This document shows, piece after piece, positions 1-5,268 of a stretch of DNA of 6,838 nt. The DNA is taken from contig BNXB01000071.1 of the NCBI GenBank assembly GCA_025999255.1, positions 1 to 6,838 on the forward strand. The letters are read 5' to 3'. The notes below the pieces were generated by a model. The model was not told the DNA's origin, did no database searches, and saw only the letters and a program-made list of their open reading frames with translations. Both the position numbers and the translations under genes were made by a program. Position 1 is the first letter of the stretch. Each line of letters starts with the position of its first letter. The DNA is from Bacteroidia bacterium. GTDB taxonomy: Bacteria; Bacteroidota; Bacteroidia; Bacteroidales; Azobacteroidaceae.

Positions 1-56
1 AACCCTGAGGAAACATAACGAGAATGAAGCTCCGAAAATTGTTGGTCTGTTAACAT
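1..56 (-). CDS. N-terminal fragment of an IS66-family accessory protein (TnpA-like), cut by the window edge
   Basis: An ATG at 56-54 opens a frame that stays open to the edge: 18 codons reading MLTDQQFSELHSRYVSSG, then TT, the start of a Leu or Phe codon. The pattern F-x-x-L-H-x-x-Y-x-x-S-G-(L) resembles the N-terminus of the small IS66 accessory protein TnpA, a probable helix-turn-helix DNA-binding protein encoded first in the element, before TnpB and the TnpC transposase. A TATTTTTG promoter motif lies 15 bp upstream and a GTAA-type element end 69 bp upstream, which is the usual layout. The fragment is too short for certainty; another small transposase-associated HTH protein is the main alternative. 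Confidence 0.5.
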   Translation of the reverse strand, partial: MLTDQQFSELHSRYVSSG

Positions 57-71
57 ATGCTTTTTTATATG

Positions 72-79
72 CAAAAATA
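72..79 (-). promoter_or_regulatory. Bacteroidota -7 promoter motif (TATTTTTG) for the IS66-like tnpA
   Basis: The minus strand reads TATTTTTG, matching the Bacteroides -7 consensus TAnnTTTG. It lies 15 bp before the ATG at 56, giving a leader of roughly 10 nt. No clean -33 TTTG is seen about 20 bp further upstream, only a T-rich stretch, so the assignment rests on the -7 match and position. Confidence 0.35.
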
Positions 80-121
80 CCGGAGAAAATTGGTTAGAAA
101 AAGACGCGATTCAGCGGATGG

Positions 122-682
122 TTACTCATCAACAATCTGTTCGAAGTCATTTTGTTGCTGCCCTTCCAATGCTTTCATGCCAAAGTCATCGAGTATCAGC
201 AGGTCTACCCTGGAGATTCTGTCCATGAATCGGATTTCTTGTCCCTGCATTCTTTCCAATCTTATCTTTTCCAGCAGTTTCTGCATATTGAAGTACGCCA
301 CATGATGGCCCATCCTGCAAGCCCTGTCACCCAACGCTGTTGCCAGATAGGTCTTTCCCGTTCCCGCCGGGCCATTAATCACTATAGTTCCACCCTTGTG
401 TATAAACTCTCCTGTTCCAAGATTGGATACAGTTGTGGCATCCACTCCTCTTTGTGTGTCGTAATCCAGTTCTTCAAAAGAAGCCGGATAAGGGAAAGCC
501 GCCTCTTTGAGCAAACGGGCGATACGGTTCGTTTTACGCGTGTCCTGCTCTGTGTGCAGGAGCAACTCCAACCCGTCTCTAAAGGCGAGTTTATCCACGC
601 GGTGTGTTTCACACAGGGAAGTCCAACAGTCAGCCATTCCCGGAAGCTTCAATCGGTGAAGCGTTTTTTCGATTTCATTCAT
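122..682 (-). pseudogene. istB: IstB, IS21-family transposition helper ATPase, 3'-truncated by insertion
   Basis: IstB is the AAA+ (DnaA/DnaC-like) ATPase that forms oligomers on target DNA and activates IstA for strand transfer. The 186 residues show the IstB N-terminal helical region (MNEIEKTLHRLKLPGMADCW), a Walker A motif GPAGTGKT at 104-111 and Walker B LLILDD at 161-166. The family is normally about 245-260 residues, and the frame ends at DFEQIVDE just where an RY...SQLP-type continuation (sensor 1, arginine finger, C-terminal lid) is expected. The last codon GAG and the TAA stop are completed by the GTAA end of the inserted IS66-like element; no other frame of 1-121 continues IstB. The gene starts 21 bp after the istA stop. 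ATP binding may persist, but function is probably lost. The family call is firm; loss of function is inferred. Confidence 0.9.
126..133. repeat. Putative 8-bp target duplication flanking the IS66-like end
   Basis: Bases tcatcaac belong to istB and abut the GTAA end of the inserted element. IS66 elements generate 8-bp duplications, so this octamer is the predicted copy. The partner copy would be on the far side of the element, outside the window, so this is inferred from position only. Confidence 0.35.
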
Positions 683-703
683 ACTTGTTTTTTGTTTTTA
701 AAG

Positions 704-2275
704 TTATTGATAATGGGAACTACCACGCATGTTTTCATGATTGGTCGGTTCCGGATTTTTACGTGTATCACTCTTTTTCTGCTGTTCTGCCCCGGCAAGA
801 TTATGAATCACATTTTGCAGGAACTTACCCGTGTAAGCCCTGTTTTCTATGGCAATTCCACATGCGCGTTCAAAATCTTCCCGGGGTGTTTTCCGCTGTA
901 GGGAGAGCATAAAGTCGCACGTCTGGTATTTGAACTCCGGCGGTAATGCCCGCTCTTCCAGGTCGTGGAACATATCTGAGATGAGTTGTTTGAGCAGGGG
1001 GCTACACCTTGCCGCCCTGTTTTCATAATACTCCGGCGAGCGTTCGAGTATGGCCTTTGAAGCAGAGGCCAGGTGTTCATTCAAATAAGTACGCCCAAAA
1101 CCGATAACGCGCTGATGTGTGGCAACTTGTTCCCCATTGATGAAGATTTTAACCAATGTGCGGGTATAGATTATCCGGCTACGCTTGCCGATGTGAAGAT
1201 AAGAAACGGAGTAATAGTGCTTGTCACGGGCAAGATAAACGAATCCGTCATTCCGTACCTGCAGGTCACAGTAGAACTTCATTTCATAAGCCTCTTGCGG
1301 AAGTGGTGCCAGCGCATCCTTTTCCGCAGCAAAGAACTGTTCCTGTCGGCTGTAAGGACGTTGCTGCATACGGGTCTGATTATGCTCCAGCATCTTCTGG
1401 GTAACAGCCTCATTGAGTTCTTCCAGCGAGTAAAAGGTTTGATTGCGCAGTTTGGCATAGACACGACGGTAGACCAGCTTCACATGATTCTCCACCAATG
1501 CTTTATGAGTGAGAGAGTAAGGCTTGCAGGGTATAGTTACAAAGTGATAATGGTTACCCATATCTTCTAAAGCCTTGTTCAGTGTCGGCTCGTAACGTTC
1601 AGCCTTGATCACAGCAGATTTAAGGTTATCGGTTACCAGTATCTTGGGGACTCCACCAAGGAATTCCAAACATTTAGCGATGGCATACAGGAAGTCTTCT
1701 ACCCTTTGGGAAGGGACACACAGAGCAAAACCATAATCCGTATAAGGGAGAGTGGCTACAAAAACCTGGACTTGTATAATTTCTCCGGTATCTAAATCGA
1801 CATATTCCAGGGTGTCACCGGCAAAATCGACAAAGAGTTTTTCACCCCCTACGTATGTATCGGTAAGTGAGGTAGTGGGCTTGGAAGCAACAAGATGTTG
1901 TTTTAAATGATGGAAGAACTGAGACTTGCGGTAACCGTCAGGATGCTCCTTTATATATTCCTCCCAGACTAAATATCTTGTTACGTGCTTGTTCCTTAAT
2001 GATTCCCTGAATCGGGGAAGTTCATCCAGAAAGGTTTGATGACGAGCATCTGTGTAAGCCGGATTACCTGCACGGAAGCGGGAGTCCAGCTCGGGGTCTT
2101 CCATCTTTAAAAGTTCTTTCAGAGGCAAGGTGTCACTTCGGAAGAAACGGACATAGTTCCCTACTGTTTCCTTGTTGATGTCAAGATCACGGGCTATCTG
2201 ACGGTTGGAGACTTTGTTCTGACTTAATTGCAGAACTTGTTTTATTTTACTCATATCTACGGATTTTCCTGCCAT
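704..2275 (-). CDS. istA: IstA, IS21-family DDE transposase
   Basis: IstA carries out strand cleavage and transfer of the IS21 element. From the ATG at 2275 it is 523 residues, usual for the family. An N-terminal helix-turn-helix is visible around residues 22-45 (SNRQIARDLDINKETVGNYV). An RNase H-fold rve core follows with D150 (KLFVDFAGD), D216 (VTDNLKSAV) and E262 (ALVENHVK), giving a DDE triad with 45 residues between the last two. A basic C-terminal region follows. The frame is open upstream to 2563, but those extra residues only translate the DNA repeats (VFRSIPVH, VFRNISVH, VFRSMSVH), so I reject that start. Either M at 2275 (MAGKSVDMSK) or M at 2254 (MSKIKQ) is plausible; 2275 fits the TACCTTTG promoter motif at 2310-2317. 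The gene looks intact and could in principle act together with an IstB supplied from another copy. Confidence 0.93.
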   Translation of the reverse strand: MAGKSVDMSKIKQVLQLSQNKVSNRQIARDLDINKETVGNYVRFFRSDTLPLKELLKMEDPELDSRFRAGNPAYTDARHQTFLDELPRFRESLRNKHVTRYLVWEEYIKEHPDGYRKSQFFHHLKQHLVASKPTTSLTDTYVGGEKLFVDFAGDTLEYVDLDTGEIIQVQVFVATLPYTDYGFALCVPSQRVEDFLYAIAKCLEFLGGVPKILVTDNLKSAVIKAERYEPTLNKALEDMGNHYHFVTIPCKPYSLTHKALVENHVKLVYRRVYAKLRNQTFYSLEELNEAVTQKMLEHNQTRMQQRPYSRQEQFFAAEKDALAPLPQEAYEMKFYCDLQVRNDGFVYLARDKHYYSVSYLHIGKRSRIIYTRTLVKIFINGEQVATHQRVIGFGRTYLNEHLASASKAILERSPEYYENRAARCSPLLKQLISDMFHDLEERALPPEFKYQTCDFMLSLQRKTPREDFERACGIAIENRAYTGKFLQNVIHNLAGAEQQKKSDTRKNPEPTNHENMRGSSHYQ

Positions 2276-2280
2276 ACTAT

Positions 2281-2314
2281 CTTTGTTTTCATTGTTTATA
2301 TTTTGAAAACAAAG
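2281..2314. promoter_or_regulatory. Perfect 10-bp inverted repeat across the istA promoter/start region
   Basis: CTTTGTTTTC (2281-2290) and its exact reverse complement GAAAACAAAG (2305-2314) are separated by 14 bp. The outer arm overlaps the -7 element and the inner arm lies 6 bp before the istA ATG at 2275. Because the -7 element sits inside the dyad, a full RNA hairpin is unlikely from that promoter. A DNA operator is the better reading. The binding protein is unknown. Confidence 0.4.
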
Positions 2315-2317
2315 GTA
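2310..2317 (-). promoter_or_regulatory. Bacteroidota -7 promoter motif (TACCTTTG) for istA
   Basis: The minus strand reads TACCTTTG, matching TAnnTTTG. Transcription would begin near 2303, leaving a leader of about 28 nt before the ATG at 2275. The -33 region falls near 2337, inside the innermost copy of the repeat array, so a protein bound there would be placed to block or modulate RNA polymerase. Confidence 0.5.
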
Positions 2318-2332
2318 TGGATGAATAAAAAA

Positions 2333-2530
2333 GTGAACGGACATGCTCCGGAAAACGAAAAGGGCGATTCCGTGAACGGATATGTTCCGGAAAACAGTGA
2401 GAAAGAGACGGCTATCTTCTGAAAATGTACGGACATGCTCCGGAATACAGATCTTTTCTCCCATCAGAAAAAATGGTGTACGGATATGCTCCGGAAAATG
2501 TACCCAGTGTACGGGTATGCTCCGGAATAC
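2333..2530 (+). repeat. Five direct repeats with a CGGA-N5-TCCG core (IS21 left-end array)
   Basis: Five copies of a 17-bp core, consensus ACGGAYATGCTCCGGAA, occur at 2337-2353, 2376-2392, 2429-2445, 2480-2496 and 2511-2527, all in the same orientation. Flanks are also similar (GTGAAC or GTGTAC before, AAC or TAC after). Four of the five contain an exact CGGA-N5-TCCG dyad; the fifth has CGGG. Start-to-start spacings are 39, 53, 51 and 31 bp. IS21 ends are known to carry several such repeats as IstA-binding sites, usually two or three on the left side; five here, plus one further out, is more than usual. The array also lies immediately upstream of the istA promoter, so a dual role as operator is plausible. 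Confidence 0.85.
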
Positions 2531-2663
2531 GGTCAGTTTGATGATGATTTTTAACTCTTCCACCCTCGTTTTTCTCGTTTTTTAGGGTGAACAGATAGGA
2601 AAAAAGATAGTTTTGACCCGCAAACGTTCAGATTAATACTGATATATTAGGGGGCAAAAGTGG

Positions 2664-2680
2664 GTGGGCATGCTCCGGAA
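2664..2680 (+). repeat. Sixth, outlying copy of the CGGA-N5-TCCG repeat
   Basis: GTGGGCATGCTCCGGAA matches the 17-bp core of the array at 14 positions and has the same orientation; the left half of the dyad is degraded to TGGG. It stands 153 bp (start to start) outside the fifth copy. If it is the terminal-most transposase site, the IS tip lies beyond it, which supports placing the boundary near 2762 rather than just after 2530. Confidence 0.7.
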
Positions 2681-2789
2681 TATGCACTTCAAATACAGGA
2701 AGTTTAGGGAGTTTAGTTGTGGGAATGTATCTGTCAACCTTTTTCAGTGAAAGTCAATAACAGCTATCATTATCTATAATACTACAACA

Positions 2790-2820
2790 AATCCGAAAAA
2801 TATCTAATATTTCACGGATT
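2790..2820. promoter_or_regulatory. Imperfect 31-nt palindrome upstream of the ATPase gene
   Basis: The outer arms AATCCG (2790-2795) and CGGATT (2815-2820) pair. After two mismatches the inner arms AAATAT (2798-2803) and ATATTT (2807-2812) pair around CTA, giving 12 paired positions of 14. The dyad ends 17 bp before the TATTTTTG motif, so it covers the expected -33 region and could be an operator. It is too AT-rich in its inner part to exclude chance. Confidence 0.35.
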
Positions 2821-2837
2821 CAATTCCAGATTTATTG

Positions 2838-2845
2838 TATTTTTG
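2838..2845 (+). promoter_or_regulatory. Bacteroidota -7 promoter motif (TATTTTTG) for the ATPase gene
   Basis: TATTTTTG matches TAnnTTTG and lies 17 bp before the ATG at 2863, implying a leader of only about 10 nt. No exact TTTG is found at -33. No Shine-Dalgarno sequence precedes the ATG, as usual for this phylum. Confidence 0.45.
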
Positions 2846-2862
2846 TGGTATAATAAATTGTT

Positions 2863-3984
2863 ATGATACATAGAACATTAGAAAATACAGTCCGGGATAA
2901 GTTGAATGCAGGTAAAGCAATCGTATTAATGGGAGCCAGACAAGTGGGAAAGACAACATTGGTCAAAGAGCTTTTTTATGGCTCTGACGAAATGATTTGG
3001 CTTAATGGAGATGAATTGGACGTACAGAACCTTTTTGAGAATGTATCGGCAACTCGTTTGAAGTATATTTTTGGAAACAAGAAGTATGTTGTGATTGACG
3101 AAGCACAGCGAATCAAAAATATTGGCTTGAAACTGAAACTTATTACGGATGAATTGCCCGAAGTACAACTTATCGCAACCGGTAGTTCTTCTTTCGATTT
3201 AGCCAATGAGGTGAATGAACCTCTCACCGGTAGGAAGTGGGAATACAAAATGTACCCTGTATCTTTTGCCGAGATGGTGCAGCATCATGGGTTGCTGGAT
3301 GAAAAAAGGTTGCTGCCCCATCGTCTGGTGTATGGATATTATCCCGATGTAGTAAATAACCCGGGAAATGAAAAGGAGATTCTAAAACAACTTTCAGACA
3401 GTTATTTGTATAAAGATATTTTGATGTGGGAACAGATTAAGAAACCGGAAAAACTACTGAAACTGTTGCAGGCGATTGCATTCCAAATAGGCAATCAGGT
3501 ATCTTATGCTGAATTAGGCCAGCTTTGCGGATTGGATAGCAAAACAGTAGAAAAGTACGTGGTGCTGTTAGAGCAGTGTTATGTTATTTTTCGCTTAGGC
3601 TCATTTAGCCGTAACCTGCGAAATGAGCTAAAAAACAGCAAGAAGATATACTTTTACGATAACGGTATTCGCAATGCCATCATAGCGGATTTTTCTTTAA
3701 CAGAAAGCCGCTCCGACATTGGTGCACTATGGGAAAACTATATTATATCCGAAAGACAGAAAAAACTGGAATACGATAAAATGTGGCGCAACAGTTGGTT
3801 TTGGCGGACTATAGACCAAAAAGAAATAGACTACATCGAAGAGGGGGATGGACAAATCCATGCATTTGAGTTCAAATGGAATCCTACGGCTAAATATAAA
3901 ATGCCCAAGATGTTCTTGGAAAGTTATACGGGGAGTACTTTTTCTATCATTACTCCTAAGAATATGGAGATGTTTTTGTTATGA
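2863..3984 (+). CDS. AAA_14 / DUF4143 family ATPase
   Basis: This is a 373-residue P-loop ATPase of the AAA_14-DUF4143 type, a widespread family in Bacteroidota and archaea whose cellular role is not established. Walker A is GARQVGKTT at 24-32, Walker B is KYVVIDEAQ at 74-82, and a sensor-like LIATGSSS lies at 103-110. A helical/winged-helix segment follows (about 195-250, with SYAELGQLCGLDSKTVEKYV). The C-terminal DUF4143 part shows YFYDNGIRNAI at 263-273 and a PD-(D/E)XK-like pattern: EID at 321-323 and EFK at 336-338 in HAFEFKW. Length is normal for the family. No signal peptide or membrane segment is seen, so it is probably cytoplasmic. The gene stands alone, divergent from the IS21 genes and convergent with the operon to its right, with no partner to suggest a job. 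Whether the nuclease-like domain cuts DNA is unknown. Confidence 0.88.
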   Translation: MIHRTLENTVRDKLNAGKAIVLMGARQVGKTTLVKELFYGSDEMIWLNGDELDVQNLFENVSATRLKYIFGNKKYVVIDEAQRIKNIGLKLKLITDELPEVQLIATGSSSFDLANEVNEPLTGRKWEYKMYPVSFAEMVQHHGLLDEKRLLPHRLVYGYYPDVVNNPGNEKEILKQLSDSYLYKDILMWEQIKKPEKLLKLLQAIAFQIGNQVSYAELGQLCGLDSKTVEKYVVLLEQCYVIFRLGSFSRNLRNELKNSKKIYFYDNGIRNAIIADFSLTESRSDIGALWENYIISERQKKLEYDKMWRNSWFWRTIDQKEIDYIEEGDGQIHAFEFKWNPTAKYKMPKMFLESYTGSTFSIITPKNMEMFLL

Positions 3985-4044
3985 GAGCAATTGCAGGATA
4001 ACACAAGCAGAGTATTTTCATGCCGGTTTCATTTGAACAAAGTA

Positions 4045-4061
4045 TTAAGAGATTGTCTTAA
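4045..4061. terminator. Weak AT-rich hairpin between convergent genes
   Basis: TTAAGA and TCTTAA pair around a 5-nt loop, overlapping the permease stop codon and located 60 bp after the ATPase stop. It could serve as a terminator for the leftward operon or the rightward ATPase gene, but the 6-bp AT-rich stem is weak and no clear U-tract follows on either strand. Confidence 0.2.
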
Positions 4062-5268
4062 TCTTCCGGTATATCCAAAATATATCCAATAAAGTAAGAA
4101 GGAATACAAAACAAAAAGAAAAAATAACCGTAAAAACCAGGCTACCGGATGTTTCCGTAATTCCCAGAACATTCAGTTTGAGAAAATATAGATTACGAAT
4201 GATAAGCGTAAAAAATACACTCAATAAGGTAACTACAAAATTCAATAAAATAACAAGTATGGAATAGTACCTGACTAAAACATTCCGGTTAAATCCCAGG
4301 AGCATCAGGTTACTCAGGGTTTGACGGTCTTTATAGATTATCAGATTGATACTCAGCAACATTAAGCCAACGGCAGGTAACATCACCAAAACGCCGGCCA
4401 CCATGACGGAAACGATCAGGATAGTAAGGAAATACGATAGTTTTCCCTGTTCGCCTTTATTATCGCTCACTTCATAATCCGGATTAGCGGCAAAAAATCC
4501 GGCGATTTTAGGGTCTGCAGGATTTTTGACTTCAAGGATTAACCGGGAAATTCTTCCGGTATCATCCACGGAAACTGCAAACTGATTATTCGACCAGGAC
4601 ATGAAGGCTTCCGGTACCAGGATAGTGTTCAGGTTGTCGGAAAAGCCAACAATCCTCCCTTTGAAATCCCCGGAGATTCCGTTTCCATAAATAGTTACCT
4701 GAAAAACCAACTGTTGAATAATCGATTCCGATATCTGAGGTAAGCCCTGACTTCCGGAAAACCCGAAGTTATACAATGTCAGGTAGTCTCTGGGAATAAT
4801 AATAGGTATCAATCCGGAGGCTTCGTCCCATTTCCAGTCTTTATTCCCGGATTGCGCCAATAGTTTATCCGGAACCGATTCGAAAAACATTTCAGTGGAT
4901 AAGGTTGACATTTGACCGGAGAGTGAAATCGTCGCCCTTACCTGATACCTGCAAGGCGTAAAATAAGAGACCGAATGTACAAAATCCTGTTTACGGATTT
5001 TTTCTATTTCCGAAAGATTGAAAACCGAAGTTCCCTTACCAAAGGCGGAAAAAACCGATACCTTTTTATTTACAACCATAAATCCGGGCTTAAATAACCC
5101 CGATTCTGAAGAAAACAAAGGTTTTACATCTTCCCGGAAACAAAATGCGGAAAAAAGGATCGTCATCCCGGCCAAGGCTGCAAAAGCATATCCGAGTACC
5201 TGGGAAACGCTGATATTTTTCCTTAACAGTCTGGACAATAACCGACGATATTGTGTATTTTTTCTCAT
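4045..5268 (-). CDS. FtsX/MacB-like ABC transporter permease
   Basis: A 407-residue inner-membrane protein with the four-helix layout of the FtsX/MacB/LolC superfamily. TM1 lies at about 22-44 and is followed by a large extracytoplasmic domain (about 45-277). TM2 at about 278-311, TM3 at about 331-356 and TM4 at about 376-400 come next, and the protein ends with a short basic tail. The cytoplasmic segment after TM2 (IYKDRQTLSNLMLLGFNRNVLVRYY, 311-335) matches the coupling helix that contacts the ATPase in this superfamily. Its start codon overlaps the ATPase stop by 4 nt (ATGA), so translation is probably coupled. Members of this superfamily pass conformational change across the membrane for lipoprotein release, efflux or cell-wall enzyme control rather than forming a channel. 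The substrate or partner is unknown. With one TM1 and no duplicated FtsX domain it most likely works as a homodimer. Confidence 0.8.
   Translation of the reverse strand: MRKNTQYRRLLSRLLRKNISVSQVLGYAFAALAGMTILFSAFCFREDVKPLFSSESGLFKPGFMVVNKKVSVFSAFGKGTSVFNLSEIEKIRKQDFVHSVSYFTPCRYQVRATISLSGQMSTLSTEMFFESVPDKLLAQSGNKDWKWDEASGLIPIIIPRDYLTLYNFGFSGSQGLPQISESIIQQLVFQVTIYGNGISGDFKGRIVGFSDNLNTILVPEAFMSWSNNQFAVSVDDTGRISRLILEVKNPADPKIAGFFAANPDYEVSDNKGEQGKLSYFLTILIVSVMVAGVLVMLPAVGLMLLSINLIIYKDRQTLSNLMLLGFNRNVLVRYYSILVILLNFVVTLLSVFFTLIIRNLYFLKLNVLGITETSGSLVFTVIFSFCFVFLLTLLDIFWIYRKIKTIS

Larger units (their letters stand above)
1..125 (-). mobile_element. Left end of an IS66-like element inserted in istB (runs off the left edge)
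   Basis: On the minus strand the istB reading frame is cut at position 125 by DNA beginning GTAACCATCCGCTGAATCG. IS66-family elements are known to begin with GTAA and to duplicate 8 bp of target. A Bacteroidota -7 motif and the start of a TnpA-like ORF follow at the spacing expected for the left end of such an element. If the call is right, the duplicated target is tcatcaac (126-133), and the rest of istB lies beyond the left edge of the window, after the far end of this element. The far end is not visible, so the inverted repeat and the duplication cannot be confirmed here. Confidence 0.62.
126..2762 (-). mobile_element. IS21-family insertion sequence, interrupted in istB
   Basis: This is a two-gene istA-istB element on the minus strand with a multi-copy repeat array upstream of istA, the organisation typical of IS21. 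The right part (istB 3' end and right terminus) is missing from the window because an IS66-like element joins at 125/126. The left tip is uncertain. I chose 2762 because the minus strand there starts TGTTATTGACTTTCACTG, and IS21 elements end in TG...CA; the tip could lie anywhere between about 2681 and 2762. Without the opposite terminus no inverted repeat or target duplication can be shown. The element should be unable to move by itself because its IstB is truncated. Confidence 0.6.
2531..2862. other. Gene-free stretch between the IS21 repeat array and the ATPase gene
   Basis: No credible coding frame is seen here. The stretch contains the outlying repeat at 2664-2680, a G-rich patch at 2650-2668, the candidate IS tip near 2762 (minus strand TGTTATTGAC), an imperfect dyad at 2790-2820 and a promoter motif at 2838-2845. 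The DNA from about 2763 onward is the likely host sequence upstream of the ATPase gene and is strongly AT-rich. Confidence 0.5.

Noticed and set aside
21..40. Sequence gaatgaagctccgaaaattg as a seventh, right-end copy of the CGGA-N5-TCCG repeat
   Set aside because: It shares only about ten bases, lacks the CGGA half, has the wrong orientation for an opposite IS21 end, and falls in the TnpA-like coding start of the IS66-like element.
152..901. Long plus-strand open frame opposite istB and the end of istA
   Set aside because: It lies antisense to two clearly recognised genes, has no recognisable motifs, and is best explained as a shadow frame.
1073..1570. Plus-strand open frame of 165 codons antisense to istA
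   Set aside because: It is antisense to the catalytic core of IstA, whose DDE residues are conserved; no domain or promoter supports it.
2333..2530. CRISPR array
   Set aside because: Repeats are short with degenerate cores, spacings vary from 31 to 53 bp, no cas genes are present, and the position upstream of istA fits IS21 end repeats.
2561..2589. CACCCT...AGGGTG inverted repeat as a terminator
   Set aside because: The stem is only 6 bp with a 17-nt loop and no T-tract following the stem; it also does not follow any gene end.
3982..4044. Small gene or RNA between the convergent ATPase and permease genes
   Set aside because: Only 60 bp, without a start-stop pair of useful length or a convincing structure apart from a weak 6-bp hairpin.
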